A DNA stretch of 64,000 bases from JAJEFO01 sp009843725 (GCA_965243215.1 CBDEUJ010000003.1:682001-746000); one strand, 5' to 3'. Shown: positions 8,271-17,673, counted from the first letter of the stretch. Notes: generated by a model not told the origin, from the letters alone. Translations and numbers: made by a program.

Positions 8271-10091
8271 GTGCCGGAACTGCCAGAGGCGCTGAGAGAG
8301 GTGATGAACCTTCAGCGAGGACAATCAAGAGCCCGACCGGAAGGCCCGTTCGAGAGCGGCGACGTTCTGCGCGCCAAAGGGATCACGGGAGAAGAATTCG
8401 TGCTCTTTCTGGATTTCGTCGACGCGCTTGGTGACGAAGCCAATCAGGTGCTGAGCCTCAAGCGTGGTTATGACGAAACCCGAATGATCACCACGCTCCT
8501 GCGCAATCATCTGCAGGGCAAGCTGACCACGAAGAGCTTTCTGGCAGGCGCAAGCGGGCTGGGATACGGCACGGCGATCAGGGCAATCAATTCGATCGAG
8601 GAACGCGGTCTTCTGATCCGACGCCCAAGAACTGCGACCGGCAAGAGCTTTTCGCTGCACCCGTCCGACAAGCTAATTTCCGAATGGCAGGAATACGCGC
8701 GAAGGGTGCGCGGCGCGATCAGCTCGACCCTTGGCATTGGAACGGCGGGGAAAGGCGGCATCGGTGACTATTTCTTCGGCTCTTCCTACGGCGACAGCCT
8801 GACGATCCCGCCGCCAACGCCGCTACATTCGAGGCTGGACCTGCAAGGCGACCTTCGCGTTCTTGTACACGCCGACCCTACATTCATGGCAATGAACGTC
8901 CTCAAGCGACAGTTCGAGGGCCTGTTCGGCGTCGGCATGAACAGCCGGGCGCTGTCAATTGACCGTTTGCGCCAGGAAATCCTGACAAACGCGGCGCAAG
9001 AGACGTCTCGCTACGACATCGTCGCCTGCGACCTCCCGTGGTTCGGCGAGCTTGCCGAAAAGAGCGTCCTTCTCCCGATCAGCGACCTCATTGACGAGAG
9101 CAATGTAGACATCGGCGACTTTCACAGCGTTGCACTCGCCTCTGCACGGTGTGGCGGCATTCAGTATGGACTCCCCGTCCAAACGACGCCCGAGTTGCTT
9201 TGCGTCAGGCGCGATCTTTGCGACGCGGCCGGGATCGGCGTGCCATTCACGATCTCGGACACTCTTGAAACGGCGCGCGCCCTGCACAGCCGGGCGCAGG
9301 GACAATCAGGCATCGCGTGGAATGCTGCGCGCGGGACACCCCTTGGGCACACCTTCATGTTTGTCATGGGGGCCATGGGGCGGCCGTTCTTGAACCTGGC
9401 GCAGGTCGGTGATGATTTCGATGCGGAATGGCCCCAAGGCGAGAATCTCCGGCCGATGCTGCAATCCGACGAGGCCTTTGCCACGGCAGAATACCTCTGC
9501 GAACTCTTGGACTTCTCACCGGTGTCGATCCTGTCAATGTCCTGGTACGAACGCGCCCGCGCCTACGCGGACGGAGAAGTCGCGATGGCGTATTGCGCCA
9601 CGCTTCTGGCACCGCTCTTTGAGCTGAATTCGGAATCGCCTGCCTTTGGCGTAACCGGGTTTCTGCCTCATCCATACGGACCGGGTGGCAAGCCAATCGC
9701 GCCGGTCGGCGGTTACGCCTTGGCGATCCCGTCCAACATCGCGCCCGATCGCATTGATGCGGCCTGGAAAGCGCTCCAGTCCTTCACCTCGCCCCAAACC
9801 ATCAAGCTCTACATCGAAAACGGCAGCCTCGTGACTCCCCGCTTCAGCGTCAGCATGGACCGGAAAGTGCGCAGTGTGTCGCCGTTGATTTCGATTGTCG
9901 ACGGCATGGCACGATCGGGAATCCTGCAATATTGGCCTCGGCCGCCCGTTCCGGAGATCACCGACCTGATCGAAATCATAGGAACCGAACTGCACGACAT
10001 GCTTCAAGGCACGACAAGTGTCAGCACGGCTCTGATGACTGCACAGAACCGTGCGGACGCATTGATGCGGGCACGCGGGCACTATGTCTAG
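8271..10091 (+). CDS. Winged-helix regulator fused to a family 1 solute-binding-protein domain
   Basis: Predicted cytoplasmic transcription factor of 606 residues. Residues about 66-132 form a winged helix (MarR-like: helix pair around TTKSFLAGASGLGYGTAIRAI, then the wing IRRPRTATGKSFSL). From about residue 192 to the end it resembles an extracellular solute-binding protein of the MalE class (for example LRVLVHADPTFMAMNVLKRQFE, and GGYALAIPSN near the hinge). No signal peptide or lipobox exists, so the binding domain should act inside the cell as a sensor. GTG 8271 is preferred because GGGGAGAGG lies 7-8 bases upstream; ATG 8250 has no such site. It closes the sugar ABC operon. The E. coli regulator SgrR has an analogous plan, but with a family 5 binding domain. 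Ligand and targets are unknown. Confidence 0.8.
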   Translation: MPELPEALREVMNLQRGQSRARPEGPFESGDVLRAKGITGEEFVLFLDFVDALGDEANQVLSLKRGYDETRMITTLLRNHLQGKLTTKSFLAGASGLGYGTAIRAINSIEERGLLIRRPRTATGKSFSLHPSDKLISEWQEYARRVRGAISSTLGIGTAGKGGIGDYFFGSSYGDSLTIPPPTPLHSRLDLQGDLRVLVHADPTFMAMNVLKRQFEGLFGVGMNSRALSIDRLRQEILTNAAQETSRYDIVACDLPWFGELAEKSVLLPISDLIDESNVDIGDFHSVALASARCGGIQYGLPVQTTPELLCVRRDLCDAAGIGVPFTISDTLETARALHSRAQGQSGIAWNAARGTPLGHTFMFVMGAMGRPFLNLAQVGDDFDAEWPQGENLRPMLQSDEAFATAEYLCELLDFSPVSILSMSWYERARAYADGEVAMAYCATLLAPLFELNSESPAFGVTGFLPHPYGPGGKPIAPVGGYALAIPSNIAPDRIDAAWKALQSFTSPQTIKLYIENGSLVTPRFSVSMDRKVRSVSPLISIVDGMARSGILQYWPRPPVPEITDLIEIIGTELHDMLQGTTSVSTALMTAQNRADALMRARGHYV

Positions 10092-10405
10092 CCGTGACGG
10101 CCAGCTTGCGAACGCATTTCCATTAGATGCTCCCCGGTTCTCCAATGTCGCTCGCAAGCGAGCGAACATACGCAAGCTCGATCCCGATGATCTCGGCCGC
10201 AGCGGCCTTGGCCGCCTCTATCCCGCGTCCCGCAACGAATGCCGCTCCCCGCGCCCGAGCCGCAAGCCAGCATCTCCCAGCCAGATCGACGCAGCCAGAC
10301 GCCGTGCCGGCATCTTCCGGCCCTTGCATGTTCACCCGAGCACCGCATGCACGTGCTACGTTCAACGGCCAACTTTCTGGAAGCGGGCTTCCTGACACCT
10401 ACACG
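10092..10405. other. Convergent intergenic spacer, no supported gene
   Basis: This 314-base gap lies between the convergent regulator gene and the LivK-like gene. A minus-strand frame at 10123-10398 (91 codons) runs directly after the LivK-like stop but has no recognisable motif and is rich in Ala, Arg and Gly. I see no intrinsic terminator with a T run. Confidence 0.4.
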
Positions 10406-11560
10406 TCACTGGCGCGCGACCTCAATCCAGTCGGCCTCGACGATCCTGGAAATGATGATCACGTCAGCGCCCTGGTGGTCGTCAGGACCGTAGTCGACTT
10501 CCACGCCCAGGATTTCGTCAGTGTACTCGAGGCTCTCCATCGCGGACTGAAAGGACTCGTGCGTCAGGTCAGGGCCGGCAGCGTCGAGCGCACGCACCAG
10601 CAGTTCCGCAGCGGAGCGCCCGAGAAGCGCGCCGGTCGGCGGGACTTCGCCTGTGGCTTCCTGATAGCTCGCAACCCACTCCGCCAGGGTCGGGTTGTCC
10701 ATGCGCGCAACGATGTCCGACCATCCGGCAGATGCGTACATTCCTGCGGTCACGCCACCGGGAACCCTTGCCACCGCAGTGTGAAAGGCGGCTGATGAAC
10801 CCATGAAGTTCACGTCGGTCCAGCCGATCTTCTTGGCCGTCGCCACAGCCGTGATGACCTGTCGCAGCCCGAGCGCGATAGCGATGGTGTCACAGCCGTC
10901 AGCCCTCAGCTTGGTCAGGGAGCCCACGAAGTCCTGCTCGTCCGGCCGGTGAGTCGTCTCAGAAGCGAAATTCAGCCCCAGCTCCGATGAGATGTCCTTG
11001 GCGCCTTCGGCGATCTCATGACCGAAGTCCGATGGAATGTACATGGCGCAAATGTTCGTCGCGCCTTCGTTCTTCACCAGGTAGCTTACGCCGGCACGGA
11101 TCTGGTCGTAGTAGGACGACACGCTCGCGTACTTGTACGGCGCCGGCGGATCAAGCAACTGGCGCCCCACTGAAAGAGGGGCGATGTTGGGAACGCCACG
11201 CCCTTCCAGCAGCGGAAACAATGCGACGTTCATCGGCGTTCCCGTCGTCAAGAACATCGCGAAGACCTTGTCGGAGTTCAGCAGCTTGTTGAACCCGGTC
11301 ATGGCCCTCGGCAGCTGGTAGCCATGGTCTTCCACGATCAAGCGGATCTTGCGACCGTGAACCCCGCCCGAAGCATTGATTTCGTCGAAATGGAGATTGG
11401 CGGCCCGAACCGCAGGCGCGCCAAATCCGGCGAAGGGACCCGACAGGTCAGCGTTGGCGCCGATCATCACCTCGTCGTCCGACACGCCTTGGGTCTGCGC
11501 CGCCGCCGCGCCGCACATCAACAGGGACACGACGAACGCGCTCTTGAACAGGTTCTTCAT
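10406..11560 (-). CDS. Branched-chain amino acid type ABC binding protein (LivK-like)
   Basis: Periplasmic binding protein of the Peripla_BP_6/LivK family, 384 residues. The signal peptide is MKNLFKSAFVVSLLMCGAAAAQ, with cleavage near residue 21. The mature start VMIGANADLSGPFAGFGAPAVRAA carries the family pattern. ATG 11560 is preferred because AGGA lies 11 bases upstream; ATG 11572 sits directly on that site. It is last in the operon after livHMGF and an acyl-CoA ligase. LivK-like proteins beside acyl-CoA ligases often bind aromatic or short carboxylic acids rather than amino acids; that is inference for this case. Confidence 0.88.
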   Translation of the reverse strand: MKNLFKSAFVVSLLMCGAAAAQTQGVSDDEVMIGANADLSGPFAGFGAPAVRAANLHFDEINASGGVHGRKIRLIVEDHGYQLPRAMTGFNKLLNSDKVFAMFLTTGTPMNVALFPLLEGRGVPNIAPLSVGRQLLDPPAPYKYASVSSYYDQIRAGVSYLVKNEGATNICAMYIPSDFGHEIAEGAKDISSELGLNFASETTHRPDEQDFVGSLTKLRADGCDTIAIALGLRQVITAVATAKKIGWTDVNFMGSSAAFHTAVARVPGGVTAGMYASAGWSDIVARMDNPTLAEWVASYQEATGEVPPTGALLGRSAAELLVRALDAAGPDLTHESFQSAMESLEYTDEILGVEVDYGPDDHQGADVIIISRIVEADWIEVARQ

Positions 11561-11591
11561 GGCATTGGGCATCCTATCCGGTCTTTCAGCG

Positions 11592-13481
11592 TCAAGCATA
11601 CATCTCGTCGACAAGCGCGCCATGATTCTTTTCGACGAAACTGCGCCTGAGCTTCATGGTCGCGGTCAGTTCCTCGTCTTCGGCAGTCAGCATGACGTCG
11701 ATCAACCGGAAATCCCTGATCTGCTCCACACGTGCGAAATCTCTGTTCACCGCGTCCACCACGCCCCCGATGAGATTGCGCACTTCCAGAACCTGCGTCA
11801 GAGACGCAAAGTCGGAAAACGGCAGGCGATTGTCCTGCGCAAACTTCTCGACCGTTTCCTGATCTATCATGATCAGGCAGGTCAAGTACTTGCGCCCGTC
11901 CCCGATCACGATCGCGTCCGCGACGTATGGCGAGGCTTTCAGGCGATCCTCGATCTTCGCGGGCGCGACGTTCTTGCCGCCTGAAGTGATGATGATGTCC
12001 TTGATCCTCCCGGTGACGGTCAGGTATCCGTCCGCATCGATTTCGCCGGTGTCGCCGGTTCGCAGCCAGCCATCGGCCGTGAACGCGTCGGCGGACTTTG
12101 CGTTGTCGCGCCAGTAGCCCTTGAAGCAGCTGGCGGCCCTGAACTGGACCTCGCCGTCCCGTCCGATCCTGATCTCGCTGCCAGGCACGTTCCGCCCCAC
12201 GGTGCCGAGCCTTGTCGCTGCAGCGGAGTTCAGCGTCATGATGCCGGCGCTTTCCGTCATCCCGTATCCTTCAAAGATGCGTACGCCGATGGCCTGGAAC
12301 CACCTCAGCAGATCCGGGGAGATCGACGCCGCGCCGGTGTTGCCGCGGCGCAGCCGGTCCATGCCCAGCATCCGGCGCAAGTTCTTCAAGAGCACGAGAT
12401 CCCAGAAGAGGTGCCGCACCACCACGCCGAAGGACTTCGGCCTGCCCGCAAGTTCTGCATCCGCCCGGGCCATTCCGGCGCTGAGAGCCCGACCATATGC
12501 CCATCGCCCCAGCCAAGTGGCGTCCGCCTCCATGTTGGAGATGCGCGAACGCATCTTTTCCCACACCCGCGGCACGGCGACGAAAACGGTGGGCGAGACT
12601 TCCCGAATGTTGTCAAAGACGGTCTCCGGACTTTCGGCGAAGTTGACCGTCGAGCCGATCGCAACGGGATGGAAGACCGAGACCGTCCGCTCCAGCACAT
12701 GGCAGAGCGGCAGGAAGCAGACATGCACGTCGTCAGGTGACATCAGCAGCGTGTCGGGGGCTGTCGAGATCGAGTACATGATGTTGGAATGCGTCAGCAT
12801 CGCCCCTTTCGGGTCGCCCGTGGTGCCCGAAGTGTAGACCAGGAGCGCGACGTCCTCGGGTCTGGAGCGCTCGATCTCGTCCTCGAAATCGCCGGGGTTC
12901 AGCTCCGTCTCCGCTCGCCCGGCGTCATAGAGATCTTCAAGGAACATCACCCTGTCGTCGGAGAAGTCGTTCAGGCCGTCGGAGCGGAAGACGATGACCC
13001 TGGCCAGTCCAGGCATGGCGTCACGCACGGCCAGCCACTTGTCGAGTTGCTCGTCGTCCCCGACGAACAGGAACCGGCTGTCGCTGTCATTGACGAGATA
13101 CGCGAGCTGGCGTGCGCTGTCGGTGCTGTAGACGCCCGACGGAATTCCGCCCACCGCCTGGACGCCAAGATCGGCGTAGATCCATTCCTTGGACTCCTCC
13201 GCCAGGATCGAGACGCGCTCGCCGCGCTTGAGCCCGAGCTTCCTGAGCCCCATGCCGATCCACATCGCACGCTCCCGGAATTCCGCCCACGAATGCGACT
13301 GCCAGATGCCGTATTCCTTCTCGCGATGCGCCGTGCGGCCTTCGAGTTCCCTGCAACGTCGTGCCCAGAGCTTCACCAGCGTATCGCATCCGTCGACGAA
13401 ATAGGGGCCGGTCGAAAGGTCGGCATTGATCGAAATGCCGGCCGCGACGCGTTGCCTCGGAATCGCCTCCTCTCCACTCAT
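11592..13481 (-). CDS. AMP-dependent acyl-CoA synthetase (long-chain type)
   Basis: ANL-superfamily ligase, 629 residues, making acyl-CoA from a carboxylic acid, ATP and CoA through an acyl-adenylate. The P-loop YTSGTTGDPKGAM is at residues 216-228; FEGYGMTESAG near 415 is motif A5; GWLRTGDTGEIDADGY and the hinge GRIKDIIITSGGKNVAPAKIE are present, including the expected catalytic Lys in the C-terminal domain. ATG 13481 follows AGGAG by 8 bases, and that site overlaps the livF stop. Its place inside a liv-type transporter operon implies the imported acid is activated on entry. Chain length or aromatic preference cannot be read from sequence. Confidence 0.92.
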   Translation of the reverse strand: MSGEEAIPRQRVAAGISINADLSTGPYFVDGCDTLVKLWARRCRELEGRTAHREKEYGIWQSHSWAEFRERAMWIGMGLRKLGLKRGERVSILAEESKEWIYADLGVQAVGGIPSGVYSTDSARQLAYLVNDSDSRFLFVGDDEQLDKWLAVRDAMPGLARVIVFRSDGLNDFSDDRVMFLEDLYDAGRAETELNPGDFEDEIERSRPEDVALLVYTSGTTGDPKGAMLTHSNIMYSISTAPDTLLMSPDDVHVCFLPLCHVLERTVSVFHPVAIGSTVNFAESPETVFDNIREVSPTVFVAVPRVWEKMRSRISNMEADATWLGRWAYGRALSAGMARADAELAGRPKSFGVVVRHLFWDLVLLKNLRRMLGMDRLRRGNTGAASISPDLLRWFQAIGVRIFEGYGMTESAGIMTLNSAAATRLGTVGRNVPGSEIRIGRDGEVQFRAASCFKGYWRDNAKSADAFTADGWLRTGDTGEIDADGYLTVTGRIKDIIITSGGKNVAPAKIEDRLKASPYVADAIVIGDGRKYLTCLIMIDQETVEKFAQDNRLPFSDFASLTQVLEVRNLIGGVVDAVNRDFARVEQIRDFRLIDVMLTAEDEELTATMKLRRSFVEKNHGALVDEMYA

Positions 13482-13491
13482 TCAGAGTCTC

Positions 13492-14277
13492 CTAGCGCCA
13501 GGTCTTGCGGCGCTTCCAGCGCCGCTGCCCACGCTGGCCGCTTTCCTTCACGCCCAGATAGAACTCCTGGATGTCTGGCGATGACATAAGGCGACTGGAA
13601 CTGCCTTCCATCACGACCCGGCCCAGTTCGAGCACGTAGCCGTAATCCGCCAGCTCAAGCGCTGCGCGAGCATTCTGCTCGACAAGCATCATCGTGACGC
13701 CTTGCTCGACATTCAGGCGGCGGATGACGGAGAAGATCTCCTTGACCGCCAGCGGACTGAGGCCGAGCGAAGGTTCGTCCAGGAGCATGATCCTTGGTCG
13801 TGCCATCATCCCGCGCGCAATGGCCAGCATCTGCTGCTGCCCGCCGGACAGGGTCCCGGCCATCTGCCCTGCCCGTTCCTTCAGGATCGGAAAATACCCG
13901 AAGACCATCTCCATGTCCTCGGCGATGCCGTCTGCAACCGGGCGGGTGTACGCGCCTAGCCTCAGGTTGTCCCTGACGGACAGCAGCGGGAACATCTCGC
14001 GGCCTTCGGGCACGTGAGCGACGCCCTTGCGGACAATGGCGGCGGGGTCGTCCCCTACGATCGCCTGGCCTTCCAGCATCACGGCACCCTTCTCGGGCTC
14101 CATGATGCCCGAGATGGTCTTCAGCAGCGTGGTCTTGCCCGCGCCGTTGGCCCCGAGGACCGCAACGATCTGCCGCCTGGGCACTTCGAGACTGATGCCC
14201 CGGATCGCGATGATCGGACCGTAGCAGCTTTCGATGTTGCTGACCGAAAGCATGGGCACTGCATCGCTACGGCTCAA
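13492..14277 (-). CDS. livF: Branched-chain type ABC transporter ATP-binding protein LivF
   Basis: ABC ATPase of the LivF type, 261 residues. Walker A is GANGAGKT, the signature LSGGQQQMLAIARGMMARP and Walker B IMLLDEPSLGLSP. TTG 14277 is the likely start because GGAGGG lies about 5 bases upstream; the internal ATG at 14253 has no ribosome-binding site. It pairs with LivG to power the LivH/LivM permease. There are 126 bases between livG and livF, a wide gap for this operon, with no gene seen in it. The basic C-terminus (GQRGQRRWKRRKTWR) is unusual for LivF. Confidence 0.92.
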   Translation of the reverse strand: MSRSDAVPMLSVSNIESCYGPIIAIRGISLEVPRRQIVAVLGANGAGKTTLLKTISGIMEPEKGAVMLEGQAIVGDDPAAIVRKGVAHVPEGREMFPLLSVRDNLRLGAYTRPVADGIAEDMEMVFGYFPILKERAGQMAGTLSGGQQQMLAIARGMMARPRIMLLDEPSLGLSPLAVKEIFSVIRRLNVEQGVTMMLVEQNARAALELADYGYVLELGRVVMEGSSSRLMSSPDIQEFYLGVKESGQRGQRRWKRRKTWR

Positions 14278-14403
14278 GCTTGCCCTCCATCCGTGACTTG
14301 ACAGGAAGGAACCTCGTTGCCGGCCGCGAACTCCATTCCAGGTCTTCGCACGACACAGGCCCTGCCGATGGCCCGCATTCGGGGCGCGGTTCCGGCTTTG
14401 CCG

Positions 14404-15183
14404 TCATTCGTCCGCCCCATTGTCGCCCAGGCCGATATAGGCCTCGATCACGGCCGGATCCGTCTGAACCTCCTGCGGCGTGCCGATCACGAGCGTCTTG
14501 CCGTCAGCAAGCGCAAGGACGCGATCAGACACCGAGCTCACGAGACCCATGTCGTGTTCGACCATCAGCACCGTGATGCCCATGACCTTCCTGATGTCCT
14601 CGATCCAGAAGGCGACGTCGTCCGTCTCCTCTGCCGACAGTCCGGACGCCGGCTCGTCAAGCAGCAGAAGCCTCGGCTCCTGGGCAAGCGCCCGTCCCAG
14701 CTCGACGACTTTGCGCACGCCATACGGCAGGCCCATGATCAGGCTCTCGCGGTAAGGCTGCAGGTCAAGGAAGTCGATGACCTTTTCCGCCGCAAGCCGG
14801 TGCCGGCGTTCCTCCGCGCGGACGCCGGGCAGGTGAAGGATCTCCGAAATCGCGTTCGACCGCCGGTGCGTGTGCCGCCCGATCAGCAGGTTCTGAAGGA
14901 CCGTCGCGTGTTCGAAGAGCTCGATGTTCTGAAACGTCCTCGCGATGCCGAGGCGGGGGATGTCATGCGGGGCGCATCCGAGTATCGACTTGCCATCGAA
15001 GCGAATGTCGCCCCCGCTCGGGGTGCAGTAGCGCGAAACCAGGTTGAAGATCGTCGACTTGCCCGCGCCGTTGGGGCCGACAAGGGCAAAGACCTCGCCC
15101 GGACTGACGGCGAAGGATGCGCCTTCCACAGCGGTCAGGCCCCCGAAACTGATCGTGACATCCTCGAGTTCCAGCATGCTCAC
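14404..15183 (-). CDS. livG: Branched-chain type ABC transporter ATP-binding protein LivG
   Basis: ABC ATPase of the LivG type, 259 residues. Walker A is GPNGAGKST, followed by the LivG feature RTFQNIELFEHATVLQNL; Walker B is LLLLDEPASGLSAEETD. The segment before it (YGVRKVVELGRALAQEP) is a degenerate signature lacking canonical LSGGQ, as in many LivG proteins. ATG 15183 overlaps the livM stop by ATGA, so translation is coupled. It works with LivF on LivH/LivM. Confidence 0.92.
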   Translation of the reverse strand: MSMLELEDVTISFGGLTAVEGASFAVSPGEVFALVGPNGAGKSTIFNLVSRYCTPSGGDIRFDGKSILGCAPHDIPRLGIARTFQNIELFEHATVLQNLLIGRHTHRRSNAISEILHLPGVRAEERRHRLAAEKVIDFLDLQPYRESLIMGLPYGVRKVVELGRALAQEPRLLLLDEPASGLSAEETDDVAFWIEDIRKVMGITVLMVEHDMGLVSSVSDRVLALADGKTLVIGTPQEVQTDPAVIEAYIGLGDNGADE

Positions 15184-16280
15184 CGTATCCGCTCCGTCCT
15201 GAGATATCCCCTTTGCCGCCGGAACATGTCACGCCGACAGAAGGGAAAGAGCTCGAAATAGGTGCGTATCTTGACCCAGCGTCCGTAGATTCCCATGGGC
15301 TCAAGGAGAATGAAGGCAATCAGGATCGCTCCGAATGCCGCGGTCTCGATCCCGGGGGGCATGACCGACGCGACGCCGAAGCTCTCGTTGAGAAATTCCC
15401 GGACAATGGAAATCGCCAGCGGCAGGAACGTGATGACAATGGCGCCGAGGAACGCTCCGTGAATCGAGCCGAGGCCGCCAATGACAATCATCATCAGGAG
15501 CGTGATGGACAGGAAGATCGTGAATGTCTCGTGATTGAAGACGCCGGCAAAATGGCCCATCAGGGCGCCAGCCAAGCCGGTGACGCCGCAGGACAGCGCG
15601 AACGAGACCGCCTTGGTCCAGGCCAGGTTGACGCCGATCGCCTGCGCCGAAATCTCGCTGTCACGTACCGCGACAATGGATCGTCCGAGTGGCGACCGCA
15701 GGATGTTCCTGTACCCGAGAGCCACAAGGACGGCGACCCCAAGCGTCAGCCAGTAGAAGCCCGGAGCATTCACGTACCGGTTGAAGCCCGTTCCGAAGAT
15801 CTTGATGTCGGGCGCGACAATGCCCGACACGCCACCCGTCCACGGCGCGAGCATGACCATGCCGTCTTCGGCGAGAACCGAGACCGCAAGCGTGGCAATG
15901 GCGAGATAGATGCCGTGCAGTCTCGCGGTCGGCAGCGCCAAGAGCGCTCCCGCCAATGCGGCGGCGCAACCGGACAGCGGAAACGACACCAGAAACGGCC
16001 AGCCAAGCGACGTCTGAAGGATGACATTCGTGTAGGCGCCCACGGCCATGAAGGCCGCATGTCCCAGGCTCGGCTGCCCCGCGTGGCCGACGAGAAGCAT
16101 CAGGCCCATGCCGGCGATTGACCAGATCAGCATCAGGGCGACTTCGCCAATCCAGAAGTCGTCGATCGCGAATGGCAGTCCGACGGCGGCTGCCAGGAGC
16201 AGGAAGTACCAGAATGCCTGGTATCGATGGGCGAAAAGGCCGATATCGGCGTCATAACTGGTCTTGAACACGATCCGCAC
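15180..16280 (-). CDS. livM: Branched-chain type ABC transporter permease LivM
   Basis: Inner-membrane permease of the LivM family, 366 residues, about ten hydrophobic segments. The family motif GHAGQPSLGHAAFMAVGAY lies near residues 65-83 and GGLGSIHGAFLGAI near 268. The start is GTG 16280, three bases after the livH stop. An additional basic C-terminal tail (FCRRDMFRRQRGYLRTERIR) follows the last membrane segment and extends into the livG overlap. It forms the pore with LivH. Confidence 0.92.
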   Translation of the reverse strand: MRIVFKTSYDADIGLFAHRYQAFWYFLLLAAAVGLPFAIDDFWIGEVALMLIWSIAGMGLMLLVGHAGQPSLGHAAFMAVGAYTNVILQTSLGWPFLVSFPLSGCAAALAGALLALPTARLHGIYLAIATLAVSVLAEDGMVMLAPWTGGVSGIVAPDIKIFGTGFNRYVNAPGFYWLTLGVAVLVALGYRNILRSPLGRSIVAVRDSEISAQAIGVNLAWTKAVSFALSCGVTGLAGALMGHFAGVFNHETFTIFLSITLLMMIVIGGLGSIHGAFLGAIVITFLPLAISIVREFLNESFGVASVMPPGIETAAFGAILIAFILLEPMGIYGRWVKIRTYFELFPFCRRDMFRRQRGYLRTERIR

Positions 16281-16283
16281 GGG

Positions 16284-17159
16284 CTAGACCTTCTTGTCCC
16301 GGACCTGGGACAGGATGCCTGACGGCCGGATGATCAGGACCAGCAGGAGCACGGCATAGGGCACGACCTGGCTGAACCCGGCCGCGACGTGGCGGGCGGC
16401 GAAAGGCTCGATCACGCCGATGACGAGGCCGCCAAGAAGCGCGCCGGGAAGCGAGCCCAGGCCGCCGATCACCGCCGCCGCAAAGGCCTTGATGCCCAGG
16501 AAGCCGGAATTGGGATCGATGGATCCCTTCGAGGCAAGAAGGATTCCCGCCACCGTCGCGACAACGCCTGACAGGCACCAGATCAGCGCACTCACGCGCT
16601 TGACCGGGATGCCCATGTAGTAGGCCGCAAGCTGATTCTGGCTGGTTGCCTGCATGGCCAGGCCAAGCCTCGTGCGGGCAAAGCCAAGATAGAGCAGGCC
16701 GGTCAGGACGATGGTGACAAGAATCACCGCCACCTCGTCGAGCCCCAGCACGAGACCGGCAAATCGGACGTTGACGCCTGCAATCGGGCTTTCGAGGCTT
16801 TGCGGTTCGTGGCCCCAGATCGCCCCGGCAAGAAAACGGATGATGAAGCCGAGCGCGACCGTCAGGACCACCACGGCAATCTGGCTCTGGCCGGACATCC
16901 GCCTGAGGATCGTGATCTCCAGAACGTAGCCAAAGGCTCCCATCAGCAGGAGGGCGATGGGAACGGAGGCCCAGAACGGCAGCGCCCAGTAATGATCGTT
17001 GGTCAGTCCCAGCGTGACGAACGCTCCAAGCATCATCATGTCGCCTTGCGCGAAGTTCAATGCCTCGGTCGCCTTGTAGATCAGCACGAAACCCAGCGCG
17101 ATCAACCCGTAGACGCAGCCATTCGCGAGGCCGCTTACAAGGAGCTGCAGTGATTCCAA
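16284..17159 (-). CDS. livH: Branched-chain type ABC transporter permease LivH
   Basis: Inner-membrane permease of the LivH family, 291 residues. The family pattern GCVYGLIALGFVLIYKATEALNFAQGD is near the N-terminus and GGLGSLPGALLGGLVIGVIE near the C-terminus. The start is read as TTG 17159 because AAGGAGGGG lies 8 bases upstream (17168-17176); an ATG at 17222 would place that site inside the coding region. It is the first gene of the operon livH-livM-livG-livF-ligase-livK. A promoter should lie in 17177-17435, where I see no confident -35/-10 pair. Confidence 0.9.
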   Translation of the reverse strand: MESLQLLVSGLANGCVYGLIALGFVLIYKATEALNFAQGDMMMLGAFVTLGLTNDHYWALPFWASVPIALLLMGAFGYVLEITILRRMSGQSQIAVVVLTVALGFIIRFLAGAIWGHEPQSLESPIAGVNVRFAGLVLGLDEVAVILVTIVLTGLLYLGFARTRLGLAMQATSQNQLAAYYMGIPVKRVSALIWCLSGVVATVAGILLASKGSIDPNSGFLGIKAFAAAVIGGLGSLPGALLGGLVIGVIEPFAARHVAAGFSQVVPYAVLLLVLIIRPSGILSQVRDKKV

Positions 17160-17435
17160 GTCCGACGCCCCTCCTTGGACGGCCTGCCGGGCGCTGGCCA
17201 ACGTGTCGATTGCCCTCGCCACACGGCGTCATTGCACCTTGCGACCCGGGTCGCGCGACCTGCAGGCAGGTTCGGCCCTGGCTTCGTGCCTCCCGAACCG
17301 ATGACGCTTCCACGGGCGCTCTTTCTCGCTCAACCGTCGCTGAAGTTCAAATTGGACGAACCGCAAAGTCAAGCCGCGCTTGAATGGCGGTCCCGAAAAG
17401 GCAAGGAGGAAGGCAGCTGGGACACGTGTGCCGGT

Positions 17436-17585
17436 TCACCTGACTTTTTCTCCGGCGAGCGCCGCGCCCGTGCCTGCCGCCCGAAATCCGCACAGGTTGA
17501 AGTGGAGCGCGCGAAGCATGATGCCACGCGCACCGTTCATGTCCCGGTCGACGACGAAGCTGCCGTCCGAGACCGTTCTTGAGCA
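17436..17585 (-). pseudogene. TnpB-like (IS200/IS605) C-terminal remnant
   Basis: The minus frame reads SDGSFVVDRDMNGARGIMLRAL and ends at a TGA at 17436-17438. The DRDxNGARxxxLRAL block is the conserved C-terminal RuvC/zinc-ribbon segment of TnpB and its eukaryotic relatives. The cysteines expected in front of it (CxxCGF) are mostly lost, and a stop codon precedes the fragment, so it is a dead scrap. No matching transposase or terminal hairpins are next to it. A run of nine C at 17655-17663 lies between it and pgm. Confidence 0.55.
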
Positions 17586-17673
17586 AATTCAGGATTCGGT
17601 GCCGCGACGTGCCGGTGCTCTTTCAGCCTGTTCCAGCGGCCCGAAACGACGTCACCCCCCCCCGCACATGTCG

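Noticed and set aside
17655..17663. Run of nine C as a phase-variation tract
   Set aside because: It lies after the pgm stop in a spacer with decayed sequence and affects no reading frame I can support.
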